Source: Rhodocollybia butyracea (Eukaryota > Basidiomycota > Agaricomycetes > Agaricales > Omphalotaceae). From it: a stretch of 64,000 nucleotides of DNA. The first letter of the stretch is position 1. Every line of letters begins with the position of its first letter. The notes beneath the pieces are model-generated. The model searched no databases, had not been told where the DNA came from, and saw nothing but the letters and a program-made list of their open reading frames with translations. The DNA lies in NCBI GenBank assembly GCA_015501585.1, contig JADNRY010000030.1, forward strand, positions 310,001 to 374,000, in the 5' to 3' direction. This document shows, piece after piece, positions 22,296 through 36,400 of the stretch. The position numbers were made by a program, and so were the translations under genes.

Positions 22296-24131
22296 ATGTA
22301 TACTTACGCGTCAATTGGTGTCTTGTTCTTGCATCCCTCTTTCATGTCACGATTGCTGGTGGATGGCTGGCAAGTGGTTATTGGCCTTGAAACTCACGTC
22401 CAGATAAAATCCAGTCAAAAACTATTTTCAAAATCCCCAACTTCACTTTTGAATCGTTATCCCAACACACAATACAACGCGTTCGATGCAGCATTTCCTG
22501 GAACATTACCTCGTTTAAATAGGAAATGTCTTGATCTCGCACTCAGAGCTGCATTGGCTCTCAACTGCTCAATAAAAACACGCTCCTCGTTTGATAGAAA
22601 ACACTACTTTTATTCGGACCAACCTGCAGGCTACCAAATAACTCAGCACTATTCCCCATTTGCTGTCAATGGCCAATTCACCGCCCCAAAACTTGGAATT
22701 CCTGTCCGAATCAAACAGATCCAGCTGGAGCAGGTATATTCGTAAAATCAAAGGCGTCAAAGTGCTGATTTTTTTTGTAGGACACTGCCAAATCTGTAAC
22801 GGACGCACGAACACGCACTGCACTCATCGACCTGGACAGAGCAGGGACGGGATTGCTGGAGATTGTCACTGAACCGGATTTCAGAAGCTCCACGCAAGCT
22901 GCAGAATATATACGTTCATTACAGGAAACGTTGCGCGCTTTAGGTGTTAGTGATGGTAACATGGAAGCGGTGAGTCTGCTTTCTTAGCCTGGAGCTCATT
23001 TTTTCATCTTTATGTGTAGGGATCCTTCAGATGTGACGTGAATGTTTCCATAAACCGCCCCAATGAACCTCCTGGAACACGCTGTGAAGTCAAAAACATA
23101 AACAGCGTCAAGTTTATGGTCGCCGCCATAGGTCAATGATACCTCATGCTCATCTCGGGAAATCGCTCATTCTGAGGTTTCTTAGAGTACGAAATCCAGC
23201 GCCAGAGGCTCCTCCTGGAAACCAACGGACTAGTTCCGCAAGAAACCCGTGGTTTCAACCATGATAGTTGGAAAACATTCAAAATGCGCGCGAAAGAAGA
23301 TGCCCCAGAATACCGCTATATGCCGGATCCTAATCTGGGGGTTTTGGTCCTGGGCCAGGTTCGTTTTCCCCTTTTCTCCTACTTGTTGCTCACAGCAAAG
23401 TTTAGGAACATATCGAAAAAGTACGGCGGGAGATGCCTTTGCTTCCTGCTGCTACGCGAGCACGACTACTGGAAACGTACTCTTCTTCGGGCGTCACTGA
23501 GAGCAACATTGATGTCCTCATGAATCTCGATGTTAGTCGTGAAATTCCCTATGATGGTGCTCCGGAATCTACTATTGGTGCGGTAGCTTACTTTGAACTA
23601 CTTTGTTCTCCCGGTCGAGACCCCAAATTTGTTATGAACTGGTAAGACGCAATCACTTTTCTGTCACTGTGTCTTGAAATGATATCTACTAGGATGATTC
23701 AAAATCTGCTGGGCCAGCTTTCTGCTCTCGGGAAATCGTTCTGTTCTGATTACATAGCGGTAGCGCAGATGGGCGAACTACTCGATCTAGTCGGTACGAA
23801 GCAGATGTCGCGATCATCTGCCAAACTCCTCCTCAAGCAAATGCTCATCTCGCCATCAAATACGCCTGTCAAGCAGTTGGCAGCAGAGATGGATCTACTC
23901 TCTTCTGTGCTCTTAAATACAAATACCGCGTCGGTATCGCCAAATGAAGACGACATTCTGCATAATGTCTGCGTCCGCGCTATAGCTGCTCTACCAAGAG
24001 AGATTGAAGCGATTCGAAACGGAAACGATAACGTATACAACAAAGTTATCGGTTGGATCATGCGAGAAACTAAAGGAAAGGTAGATGCAAAACAGACGAA
24101 GAACATGTTGAAGCAATTAATAGATCAATAA
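22296..24131 (+). CDS. PET112: Mitochondrial glutamyl-tRNA(Gln) amidotransferase subunit B
   Basis: GatB, with GatA and GatF/GatC, converts Glu-tRNA(Gln) to Gln-tRNA(Gln) in mitochondria. The sequence reads [86 protein letters not shown] and [12 protein letters not shown]. These are the conserved GatB cradle motifs including the zinc and metal-binding region. The C-terminal helical and YqeY-like tail ([20 protein letters not shown]) ends at 24131. About six introns of 50-60 nt are removed. The start at 22296 gives a weak hydrophobic presequence; an in-frame ATG at 22344 is the alternative. The stop lies 30 bp from the end of the convergent kinase gene, so the 3' untranslated regions must overlap. 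Confidence 0.94.
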
Positions 24132-24161
24132 TATTGTCTAGGATGGGCTGCTACAAAACTA

Positions 24162-26613
24162 CTACAGTATATTAAGGCCGGCTGCTGCTTTATGTGCACC
24201 CTTGAAGCCTTGTCGTCGTAATCCATAAAGCCAATCACGCAACTTGTAGACGTTTGCTTCAGAGTCCAACCACGTTTCGGTAAAAACTAACGCCGTATAT
24301 CCTCTCTCGTATCTCCTATATATGGGTTAAGCAACGGAGCCGTACAACGGCAGATGTACTCACCACCAACATTTGAAGTATTCCAACAACAGCCCAAATG
24401 AAAGTAGTCCTCTGCTTCTCATCGCGTCAATCAAGCGTTCTTGATCGCTACGCCATACAGACTGCAGACAGAATTTAGCTGTAACTAGAAAAATGCGCTA
24501 GTGATTTCGGTGAGTACCAATACGAATATGGATAGATGGTCTGGACTCACGATATTTGAGTGTGTGGTGGCAAGCGAATGATCAAGACTCCTGTAATAGA
24601 CAACAAAAAATTAATATTAGAAGTACGGAATATTTCGTATTTACCTTGTGAGATCATTCAGCTTCAGCACCATAAGCACTCGACGAGGCACTCTTCGAAG
24701 AACATCAAAGACGGAGACAAGGAGCCCCTCCTGATTTACCACGGCAGTACGTATGGCCTCCATCTCTTCCTCACTTTGCGGTGACACGGTCATCATACCA
24801 GATGCTCTCTTGAAAGAAGGTGCGCTATCAGAAGGTCTCTCCTCCCATGTTCCTTCCATAGCTGCACGTCCGGTCATGGCAGCCTCAAATACCGGATACT
24901 GGGAAACCGGTGAGGGGGAGATAACACATCGTGGTATGTACTTACCAGATCGGGGCCTATGTTTCCAACAAGCTTTGCGTACTTTCGGCGATCCGCGTTG
25001 ACAGAAGGCGATCCTGGAGCCATTAGAGATAACCAAAACTTGCTATAGTTGACCCTCAACTCATCGTCAAGGTTGAAGTATTGGCCGTGGTCGAGCAGCA
25101 CAACTTCAAAGTTATACGGGGACTCGGATCGTAAATCGGCAGGACGAATCAGCAAGTTTCCCGGGTGTGGATCCTTTGATGATGATTTAGGTGCAATTAA
25201 TGGAATCGAGGTCTTGGACGTACTGCATGAAACCAGCCATTGATAAATACCATTCGATTAAATATCCGAGAGAGCTCTATAGCAACTTTGTTGCGATCGA
25301 TGTTTTTTTCGGCGAGATATTCAAGGTCATCGACCCTACCGCCTTGTATATATTCCATGATGAGAACGCGTTTGTTTGCCGTGATAACTTTTGGGATGTA
25401 AAGCGACGTTTTGACGTGTTCGAATTCACGGGCTGTTATAGTAGCATTAGACGCCTCATGGACGAAATCCATTTCTTTGGGCAGATTTATCCGCATTTCC
25501 TCCTGCGTGTTGTGAGTTGGAAGGTGGTTAAGTATGAATGATGGAGTATCGTACGTACGCCTAGCCATGTTAGCTCGAATTCTGGGAACCAGTACTTGAT
25601 CCATCCCAAGGAGACTTCTACCATTTCCATATCCACGTCGGCGAATTCTGCCAGATGAGGATGTTGCAGCTACATGTAGGAGGAAGTTAAGTCAAGTCAA
25701 GTGCGAGTTTGATAAACGGATAGCGAACCTTGACAGCTACTTTTTCGCCTGTTTCTCGAAGGCGAGCGACGTGGACTTGAGCCAGACTGGCCACACCTTG
25801 AATACTTTCTGGTAAGCCGTATCGTCCACCTACTAACCAGAGGTTACTCACCAACAGGTTTGCGGTCGAATTCGACGAATAGCTCGTCTATTGATTGCCT
25901 CATATCCGACCGAAACATAGCATCTACCGCTTCATACGTACTCGGTTCACATTGGTCCTGTAATCTGAGAAAAATTGAGGTAACGCGGTTATTGGTCGCG
26001 TGTAGGTCTCAGACGCACGGTCTCATAGTGGTTGTCCATTCTTTTGGGAGAACAATCAAGGATCCCAGATGCTGGCCGAGTTTTATGAAGATACCTGGGC
26101 ATCATGTTACAGAAAGATGGCGAAGCGTGCGCGAAAAGACCCACCCCCGTTTGCAAGGAGTGATCGCAAAACTCTCGAGGCGCTACGTTTATGGCAATCA
26201 GAGTACGCGGCAAATTGTTCCTCCTGCGATCCGTATGTCTTGAAGAAGGTAATTTTGTAGTCGATTACTCCGAGGATGCAAGCCTCTGTGGTCGGTGAGT
26301 AGTGGAACTAATTACGGGATGTACTTCACGCACCTGCCACCCGTGAACAACGAAGTCCAGCTAAAACTGCATAACGAAAAGATTTTGAATTGTGGTAGGC
26401 AAAAGTTCCTGCGCCAGCTAAGAGAAGTAATGAAACAGGATAGATCCAAGGTTTCCGGTTTACTTGATTCCGGTTTGAGTACTTTTGGCGGTGATTGGGA
26501 CTGGTTTGTTTCGCGTACAGACGCCGTTCTGAAGGCCAAAATGGTCTTGATAGAGACCTTTTGCAAGCGTAAGGCCTTGCGTTAAGAAGGCATATTCGTA
26601 AATGCAACATCAT
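24162..26613 (-). CDS. Mitochondrial ADCK1-like atypical kinase (ABC1/UbiB family)
   Basis: UbiB-family proteins are atypical kinases or ATPases of mitochondrial membranes linked to coenzyme Q and lipid homeostasis. The first exon (26613) has an Arg-rich targeting presequence followed by a membrane segment (WIYPVSLLLLAGAGTFAYH). The family KxGQ signature appears as GIFIKLGQHLGSLIVLP after splicing near 26095. Then come the Ala-rich nucleotide loop region PVGVASLAQVHVARL, the lysine in GEKVAVKLQHPHL, PKEMDFVHEASNA, NGWFHADPHPGNLLIRPA (catalytic loop) and VVLLDHGQYFNLDD (DFG equivalent). The C-terminus (RYERGYTALVFTETW) ends at 24162. About nine introns occur. ADCK1 (yeast Mcp2/Cqd2 group) fits better than COQ8, because the linker and C-terminal region match that branch. 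All signature residues are present. Confidence 0.92.
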
Positions 26614-26698
26614 GGAAGTTCATTGACGAGTGTCGTCATCGAAGAAGATTTTTGTTCAATTATATACATAGTATATCTTAGTAGAATATAGACACAGT

Positions 26699-27253
26699 TT
26701 ACTTTTTGTTCTGTACTTCAAATAGCTCGTCAATACCCGACATGCCAGCTTTCAATGTGTTCCATTGGTCGATGGTCAACGAGATCCCCTTTTTCCCTGG
26801 CTTTAGGTCGCTTTCATCACCATAGTATTCCCGGATATCAACAAATGTGCTGCCTTTGAAGGATCGTACTGTGGCTCGTTTCTTCTTTCCGAGATCAATG
26901 TAATTGTCCCCCTCAGAGTTTTTCTGCATTGCTGGGATGCTGGTCGAAGAAGATGGGTTTATCTAGAGAAAGTTCAATTAGCAGCTTGTGTTGAGAGGTC
27001 AGACAGACGCACAGGCTTTGCTTTTGCTTTTGCTTTTGCCTTTGCCTTTGGTTTGGGCTCATCAGATTGCTCGCTTTCAGAATCGTCTTCCTCATCATCG
27101 TCTTTTTGCTGGTTCGATAAGAGTCTAGTCCTGCGACAAAATGACCGTACATACTGGAGCAAATTTTGGCTTCTTGGTAGTAATCACCTTCTTGGAAGGC
27201 ACAGGAGACTCAGACTGGTCAGTTTCCTCTGCTGCAGTTTTTCGCTTGACCAT
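26699..27253 (-). CDS. SUB1: RNA polymerase II transcriptional coactivator PC4/SUB1
   Basis: PC4/Sub1 binds single-stranded DNA and helps at promoters. The C-terminal domain reads YIDLGKKKRATVRSFKGST, FVDIREYYGDESDLKPGKKG and ISLTIDQWNTLKAGMSGIDE, the complete PC4 fold including conserved basic and aromatic DNA-binding positions. The N-terminal part begins MVKRKTAAEETDQSESPV at 27251-27253 and includes an acidic Ser-rich patch and a Lys-Ala repeat (KPKAKAKAKAKAKP). Three exons are joined; the first intron is near 27130-27160 and the second near 26930-27010. The predicted length is about 150 residues, slightly longer than human PC4. It diverges from TOM1 across 209 bp. Confidence 0.94.
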
Positions 27254-27462
27254 TGTTACAATGTACTTGAGTGTAAATAGTCAACAATCGCGAACTTTCG
27301 CGTCGCATTTATCGGGACGTGACATCAGCCGACCGCCGGCATTTGTCAGCAATTGCTCACCTTGCCTATGACTTGTTTTTCGCAGTATTTTCTTTCTCCG
27401 CACCTTCGTCCCAAACTGCATCAGGAAACTTCGTGGTTTTCGCGACGAATACGTCGTGAGCA
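27254..27462. promoter_or_regulatory. Bidirectional promoter between SUB1 and TOM1
   Basis: The 209-bp gap separates the opposing start codons at 27253 and 27463. It must hold both promoters and leaders. No individual site could be assigned with confidence. Confidence 0.5.
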
Positions 27463-30400
27463 ATGAAGATTCTTCACAAATCAAAGAGAACGGTTCCACC
27501 GGTAAGTTGTTGATCGTGTGTGAAACGACGCGCGTTGACATGTCTCTTTCTCCTCAGCCTCCACAAGTTGCGGACCTCATCAACAAACTGATAAACACAC
27601 CTGACGATGCTCTTGCACAAACTCTCGAGGAGATTGACGCCTGGAAATGGCAGCGTTCAGATCTCAATGCCTGGATAAAGGTCCTCAACAAATTTGACAC
27701 TATCCTTGAAGACGTCATTCGTGAATACGATATTGACAACCTCCAAGTTCAAGCCTTTAATCCGAACTCAAAGAAGTTAGTCTCGGAGATTCTTAAATTT
27801 GAGAGACTCTTGTTAGAAAACTCGACGAATCGCAAGATGTTTAATTCGTATGACGTGCGTCCAGTCTGTGTCCGCACGATAACCTCTTTTGACAAGTAAA
27901 ACTATAGAGATTGAATAGCTTGCTCTTCACCTCGGACCTAGACATCCTGATCTTGGCTCTGAAGCTCCTTTTGAGGCCTTCTCAGCAATACTCGGCTCAG
28001 CCAGCCGTTTCACAAGCGTTGAACATATCTACGCCACGCTTACTTTCTTTGGCTAAACGATGGCCTCATCTACGTGAATACGGGATTGATCTTGTTGACC
28101 TTGCCAACGAACAAGGTAGTCCCGAAATCGATGCCCTCCCCACGGAGGCTCGCGAAGTCAACTTTAGCTTTTATCGCACGGATTCCGCAACCAAATCGGA
28201 GCCCGCCCCTGGTGATTCCACATCTTCACGGAAGCCACCCTCTGTCACTCCAAATCTCACAGGCGCCATTGCACTGCATTTGGATGAACAAACTTTACAA
28301 TCAATGCCTACTATGGAGGTGCTCGCCGACACCCTCCGAACCCATGAGGTTCCAGACTCTGAAAAGTTTGAGCTGCTTTGTCGTATTCGGGCTGCTACAA
28401 CATTGGCGAAAGGACGTGAAGCCGACAGAGAAAAGCTGGTTCATATCCGTCTACTTGCAATCGCTATCTTTGGGCATACCCATCCGGAAAGTCAAGCTTT
28501 GTCTACGATCTTTCTGTTCGAGCCCGACTTAATCCCACACGTTGCCGAGCTGCTACACGTCGGTCGAGGTACATCCGTTCAGATCCAAACTGCCGCCATT
28601 GCTGCTTTGGATGCAATGGCAAGGTATAGGTCCAAAGTTCATGAAGTTCTCACCTCGGTCAACGCTGGAGTCAACCATGGAATTCTGATGGGACTGCTTC
28701 GCAAAACTGTTAGCGACATCTCTAACCCCGACTGCAAGGTTCCTCATACCTTTGTCGAAGCACTGCTCTCCTTTGTGACTTTTATTGCTTCCCATGCTTC
28801 AGGAGGAAACATGATCGTCGGAGCTGGCCTTATACCTCTTCTGATTCAGATCCTCGAGAACCGACTTTCGATTAGGCTTCAAGTTGTCTCCAAGACAATG
28901 CAGCTTATAGACAATGTCTTGTTCAGTTTCGCTAATGCTTTTAGCCTTTTTTGTAATGCACATGGCGTTGAAGCACTGGTCGATAGAATCGAGGTGAGTA
29001 TGCTGTCTGCTTTCCGTTTGCATGGTGTTGAAACGACCACCGCAGTTTGAAGTAGACTTGGATATCCGTGAGCATGGAGATCAGCAGAAATCTCGTCAAA
29101 TCTTTGGGTCGCACGGTGCGTGGTATAGAACGACGAACGGTCTCCTCCTAAGACATTTCTATAGGAGAGCTCCCTGTCATCCGTGCAGCCGTCTTGAAGC
29201 ACATTTTGCGTTCCATGCACCGCATGATGCAGTCGTCTGGAACGTCCGAAGGCTTGCGTGGACTAATCGACATGCCAATTCTCAAGTCCATCAAGAAAAT
29301 CATCGAATACAGAGGTCTTTTTGGTCCAAGTGTTCTACCTATCGGTATATTTGACTCTTACAGATACCTTGAAGTGTGCTTAGTCCTTCTACAGCAATCA
29401 ACATCATGTCCACGTTTGTCCACAACGAGCCTAGTTCTTTGACCGTCATCCAGGAGGCCGGCTTGCCTGAAACTTTCTATAAATCGATTGAGCTTGGTCT
29501 TGAACCTGCTATAGAGGTACAAGCAAATGTTGACAGTTGCGTGATTCTTTCTAACATGGTCGTTATGAATAGGTTATCCAAGCGATTCCGAATGCCATTG
29601 GGGCACTCTGCCTCAACGAAATCGGTCAATCTCAACTAGCTGCGCACCCGAGTATCATTCCAGCCATTTTCTCGATATTCACGTCCGACCGACACCTCAA
29701 GATACTTCTAGAGAAGGAAAATGCAGTGCTTATTGGTACAGCGATGGACGAACTTATTCGGCACCACCCCTTCTTGAAAGCTCCGGTGTTCGATGCGCTC
29801 AAGAGCGCTATGACCAAAATCGAAGACCTCGGTCACGCCTATGTACCTCCTGAGGACATACGCCATTTCTACGAGCTCACAGTAGTTCCTCCCTCTGAAG
29901 ATAGTGACAAAATGGAAGGTGTGGAATCAACCACCGAGTCGAAGGAGAAGACGACTTCTCCGATCGCCCTTGCCGCTGCTCTCCTTGATCCTCACAGTGA
30001 AGAAGCAATGAGGTTGCATGAAAACAACATCATATCCTTCATCGATGTTTTGGGCAGGGTATGTTTTAGAGTTTTGTTGTCGTGGTGCTTTGACTTACTT
30101 CGATCATAGTTCTTGGAAGGTCTTTTCCAGCACACCCCTCACTGCCGTGACTTCATAACTCGAACTAACGGTCTTGTCTGCTTGGGCAGGTTCACTGCAT
30201 TGCCATGTTTACCGTACGATTTCGCGAACAGTGTAGCTTCTGATTCCATGGTTCAGATCATGCGTACCATGACTGAAGTCGCGACAAGTGAGACGCTCCA
30301 ACAGCTGACCCAGCTTGTGAAAGAATCGCTCGAAATCACCCAGGAGTTTTGGACTGTTGACACTGAAGGTTCTAAACTCTTGCCTCTCCTGGATGTCACA

Positions 30401-33400
30401 GGTGAGCTTAAGTTCTTTGCGCTGTCCCTGATGAAATTGAACCTGCTGCAGATGATGAGCATGTCAACAAAAATCATTACTTCCGAAGTCTCATCACGCT
30501 TCACGTACGGGTTACCTTGCTGTCGGACGTTTTTGCAACTGCTGGCTATGCTCATGGTCGGGGCGCTATCAACCTGCTTCAAACATTAATGAGCAATACA
30601 ACGCCTCAAGTCATCGCCGACCTGGGTGGGCTGCACCGAGCCGGTGTATGGGAAAACATCACTCTGAAAGCTGCTCTCATCGCGAAAGGGATAGAGGTTG
30701 TTCAAACCCCCAACGCTTCTCCGTTGGATCAATCCCCGCACAATCGAACCTCAGAGTTACCAGAACAAGGAACGTCATTACCCGTTTCTGGACCTAACGG
30801 GGCTATTGAGAACGATTCCTCCATGTCTAATACTCCTGCGAAAGAAGCATCTACTAAACATGCCGGACCGAGAGATCACAATGCCACAGCATTGAAGCAC
30901 ATTACCCATGGTATACCGTCTGCGCTGGCACCGTTTTTCCAAGGTATGTTTTCCTGTCAATGTTGATACAAAGCCTCATATAGCAATCTTAGCGATGGTC
31001 AAAGCTTTTCACTCTCGCCGAACTCCCGATCAGTCCCAGAAGAAGCAAATGATGGAATCTTCAGAAACTGTTGCTGATATTTTGCTTAAACATCTGTCTG
31101 CCAAGAGTGATGGTCAGTCAGTCTTAACTCACAAAGTTTGTATTCGACTCTCATTTCGTTTTCAGCGCAAGACAAATCAAATTTGTATGTTTACTACGGT
31201 GTCATGTTAGGCCTGGTGACAGTACTCATGATCGACGGTAAGCTTCAATGGATTCTGACTGATCATGACTTAATTTGGTTTTCAGAGCGCACTACCAATC
31301 ACACCATTCACACCGTTCAACTTCTAGCGTTCTATCGTGCTGGAGGTATGGATGCCGTGTTAAATGTCTCCCGAAGTCTTATTTCTTCGATCGATGCGAT
31401 TGTGTCCGTACGCGAGGAGGATCGAACGCCTGCCCAGTCCCAAGAACTAGTTCACGCGTACAGTGGACTAAAGATAGTCTTGCATCTCCTACATCCGTTG
31501 ATCTCCTCGAAACCCTTGCTAGAATCGGGTCAAACTAGCGTGGTCATCACCAAGGACAAGAAGGACACTGATGCCGACTACTTTGAGCCTCATAACTTTC
31601 TTGTCCGGCTCCGTCTCGTGATTCTACCTCTCGTGCGGGACATCTGGGAATCTTCGTGGCTGACAAAGTCACCCCTAAGCGTTTGCAGATCTGTTGTGCA
31701 GACAGTCCTGGAGCTTTTAAACAGCACAGACGAATCCAAAATCGCTAGCGAACCTGGACCCTCTAATACATTCATTCGCTCAAACGTCCTTGATGAATCT
31801 CGCATCCGCCAACTTACCGACATGGGCTTTCCTCGTGCTGCTGCAGAGCATGCGCTACGGCGAACTCACAATAATGTCCCCGCAGCTACCGAAATTCTGT
31901 TGGCAAACCCATTCACACCTTTCGCGACAGAGGCCGAACCGGCTGAAGTTGGACCTGAGGCGACTGGTACCGGAGATGGGGACGAAGGTGAAGGTGAAGG
32001 AGACGGAGACGGCGAGGGAGACGGGGAAGGAGACGCAGCACGAGTTGAAGAACGTCCACCCAATGAGGACTTGGTGCGCTCGGAGTCCAATACTCCAACA
32101 CCGGTTGCACCGGCCGCTGAGCCAGTTGATTCTGCTCCTCCACCAGAAAAGAGCGCGGGAAAAACGACAGAAGAGTGGCGAGCAGAGCTTGAAGAAGCCA
32201 GGGAAACCCTCAGGGCCGGTCTCAGTCGTAAAGCGCTTTCATTGGTTGACGAACATCTTTCCTTGTTGTTCGACGTTCAGGCTGCTTTTGTCCGTCCTGG
32301 CATTGCTCCTCAATCAGATGCTATTCAGAATATAGTAGACGACATCAAGGCGTTCTCGCCGTACGCTTACGACGTGCAAGAGCAGCCTTTGGCTAACCGG
32401 TGCCGGCTTTTAGCGTTGGTTCTATGTGAAACACCGTCTCATCTGAGCCCAGAGCTGCGTGGTTCCTTGATGGATAGTCTTCTAGCCCTTTTATTGTCTA
32501 ATCCTGTCAGCACAGACCCAAAGCATCCTACCATTCCTCGCTGGCTTGCTGCTCATCTGTTGGTTACCGAGGCCCTCTTGACGCTATCTGAGGAGCCTCG
32601 TGTAGTTGATATCCCAAAGGAAGGGGAACCGGTACCTAGCCAGTCTATCCAAACAGGTCCAGCACTTGTGGAAGCACGGACAATGGTTTTCGACTTTTCC
32701 CTTCGCCTTCTTGCAATTCCGGATCTTCCCAGTGACGAGCTACTCTCAACTTTGCGTTTGTTTGTTCTGCTCACCAGGAATCATGACTACGCCTCTCAAT
32801 TTGTAAAACGGGATGGTTTGGCGATGCTCTTCAAACGTCTTCATACATCGTCTGTTACTGGTAGCTCGTCGTACATTGCTATCATTCTACGGCATATTGT
32901 CGAAGATCATAAAACGGTGCAAGGAATCATGCGCTCATCGATCAGACGATTCCTCATGTCGCCCCGGAATAAGATTTCGGACGTCTCTTCGTATTTGAAG
33001 AACTGCAGTGCCATGGCGCTTCGTGATCCCGATACTTTCATTGAAGTTACTCATTCTATGTGCCAGCTTACATCGCCGTTCACCCCATCTCCTGAGCTGT
33101 CTCTGAAGGAGGACTTGAACAAGCCTTCCAAGGATGGAAAAGATGATAAAGTCGCGGATATGCAAGTTGATTCATCCGCCTCCCTGGTTGAGTCTTCAGA
33201 GTCTATCGACGAAGTCATGTATTTCCTGGCGGCGGAGTTGATGAAAGCCGCGAAGACAGCCAATGATCCCCCTTCCTCTGCCGATGATACTACAGCTCCC
33301 ATAGAACGAAGCGGTGCTGAGATTGAGCTCTCTGCTACTTTGGATGAAAACGCTGGCATTGCTCAAGGAAAAGCACAGCATCAGTATATGTGTTTCCTCA

Positions 33401-36400
33401 TGCAATGTATGACCGAGCTATTGTTTTCGTACGACACTTGCAAGGTGGCTTTTCTCTCCTATTCCTCCAAGAGACGAACCGCCACTCCTGCTAAAGAGAA
33501 CCCAAGTACAAAGTTCCGGCCCACGACGTTGAATTTCCTTCTCTCGGACCTCATTCCTTTTGACGGTATCGGCTCCCCAAATACCCCAGAGAATCGTAGT
33601 AAGATGTCGGTCTCGACGTGGGCCATGACTGTCTTGGTCGCGTTATGTGTGGACACTTCTTCAGGGCTGGAAGCTAAAGAGATATCAACGGATTTGGTTG
33701 CAGTACGAAAGTTTGTGCTCGAAGCCATCAGTCGCGCAATCAAAGACACCCCAACTGAAAGCATCGAACGTCAATACGGCCGTCTATTTGCTCTCAGTGA
33801 TCTTTGTTACCGCTTATTAACAGCGCGATTCAGCCCTCCAACCCGAAAGCATGAGGACAGCCCCACCCAAGTTTCCAAAGTGATGCTGGAGAAAAACTAT
33901 GTCGCCACCCTGACAAGTGCGTTGTCGGAGATTGATCTAAATTATCCGAACGTACGAACTCTAGTCGTTGCGATCTTGAAACCTTTGGAACACTTGTGAG
34001 TCTTCTTAGCTAACATTTTGGGCAGTACTAAAACATGGCTGCAATTTAGAACAAAAGTAGCCATCAAGATGAGTCGAGCACCGGGCAAAGCCAGAGATCT
34101 TGATAGTCCCAAACCTGGTATCATCTCTCCGATAACTTCAGATGAAGAGGAAGAAGAGGAAGAGGCACGCGATACTCGGGAAGAAACCCCTGATCTATAT
34201 CGCAACTCGGCATTGGGCATGTATGGCGGGGTATGTTTTTATATCAGTGTTCATCCGCAAGCTCGGTATTAACGACACTTTTATTCCAGGAAATGGAAGA
34301 TATGAACTACAACGGGGAAGATGAGGACATGGACGATGATGAAGACGTGGATGGCGAAGATGAAGAGATGGAGTTTGACGAGGAAACAGGGAGCGAAGAC
34401 ACCTCACATACGGACGATGAAGACGATGAGGAGGAGGAGTTGGAGGGTACAGGAGGAGATGAAGAAGACTGGGAAGATGAGGATGAAGAGGATGAAGAGG
34501 ACCTTGTAGCGGATGAGATTGACGACGGAAACGATGATGATCCGGATGCGGATGCTCATGGCCCGATTGACGACGATGAAATTGAAGCGGAGGAAATGAT
34601 GTGGCAGGTAGGCGTTATGGCTTTTTCTGACCAAAAATTTTGCTGACTGTGAGTAGGATATTCGTGGCGATGTCGATCAGGAGGAACTAAGAGAGGAGAT
34701 GGACGAGGAAGATGAGAATGGCGGTCAGTGGTTTGCCTTTCATCCCGTTTATTATTGTGGGCCTTACTCCAATGAAACCAGGCCAGGGACCTATTCAAAT
34801 AATACACGAGGACGACGAAGAAGAACCTGATATGGGCTCTGAGGAAGAGTACGTTGCAAGGTTCTCAGTGGCCGACCCTACTTACCGAACTTCTTTAGGT
34901 TTGGTCACGACTTGGATCTCGTTGAAAGTGGCAATATCATGCGGGACGTTTTCAACTTTGGGGATAATCCCGGGCCAGGCGCTGGTTTTTTCTTTCCTCG
35001 TAGACATCGGAACACAGGTCTGTAGCTGACATTGTACTATCTACTATCTTCTCTTATTAACACCTTCTTAGAGGATCCTATCCCAATGTTTGGCCGAGCA
35101 CGCACTGGAGCATCCGCACCTCCTGAAGCTACAACACATCCTCTGCTTTTGGATGCCTCTTCACACGCAGCTCGCGCTACATCTACCTCTTTTAGAGGTA
35201 CACGCAATGCCCAACGTACCCTGCCCAGTGGAACGAGCGAGCTTCTGCAAACCATCGACGAGATTGTCTCTGGGGGAGCCGTTCAGCTTTTCCATCATAT
35301 CATGACCCGTGGCAGAGGGGGAGGTGCGACAGGGTTCCCCGAAACAATACGGCTTGATGTACCGGCTGGTGCAATCATGGACTTGGGTCGACATTATCTT
35401 CCTCATCGCCGGCCACAGGTTATTTCTGCGTCGGTGAGGATGGACAGAAATGCCCGAGCAACTGCCCCTTCATCTCAAGCTCGCATACTTGAACCATTGC
35501 TTACTTTACAACGATGGGCAGAGGAAGTCAAGGTTATTCACGGTGATTTCGTGGCGGATCGTGCTTCGAAGTTGACTAACCACCTCGTCATCGCTCTTCT
35601 GCCGGATGCCATTGAAGCAGCGAAAAAAGCCAAAGAGGAAGAGGCTGTTCGAGAACGCGAAGCTGTAGCGAAGGCAGAGGCGGAACGAGTAGCGAAGGAA
35701 CAGGAAGAGGCGAAGGAACAGGAAGAGGCGCAAGAAAAGGAAAAGGCTCAAATATCCGACTCTGTACAACCAGAAGTGTCTACCACCGGAGAAGAATCAG
35801 CTCTCAAGGTCCTTGATCAAGTTCAAGGGGGGAACGCTAATGTTTCGGAAGATCATCCCATGGAGGACGTCGTAGACGACTTCATTGGGTCCAGTACAAA
35901 CGTCGACGTTGACTCAGACATGGTCGATGGTACTGCCATTCCCATTCGTGAACCAGAATCTGCTCCGATCGAAGCTCAAACCACCGAACCGGCCGATGAG
36001 CATGCTGCGTCCTCCACAAACCCCGAAGCGTCTTCATCTGCACCCCAACCAACCGCTCCCACTCCCGCACGAGTCACCGTCACAATTCATGGTAACGAAG
36101 TCGACATCACTGATACAGGAATAGACCCCACATTCCTAGAAGCACTACCAGACGAGATGAGGGAAGAGGTGTTGAATCAACATGTTCGCGACCAACGGGC
36201 TGCCCGGGTTGAACGACCGGCAGACTCCCAGATCAGCGTGGAATTTCTGGATGCACTACCGCCAGAAATCCGTGCGGAGATTATTCAACAGGAAGCCATG
36301 GAACGTGCGCGCCGTTCGGCGGAGGGGGCTCAAACCGGAAGCACCAGAGCACCAGCAGAAATTGATCCTGCCAGCTTCATAGCAAGCTTAGATCCAACAC

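Noticed and set aside
27541..27543. ATG at 27541 as the TOM1 start
   Set aside because: It lies in an intron between GTAAGT (27502) and CTCAG; the start at 27463 gives the conserved family N-terminus.
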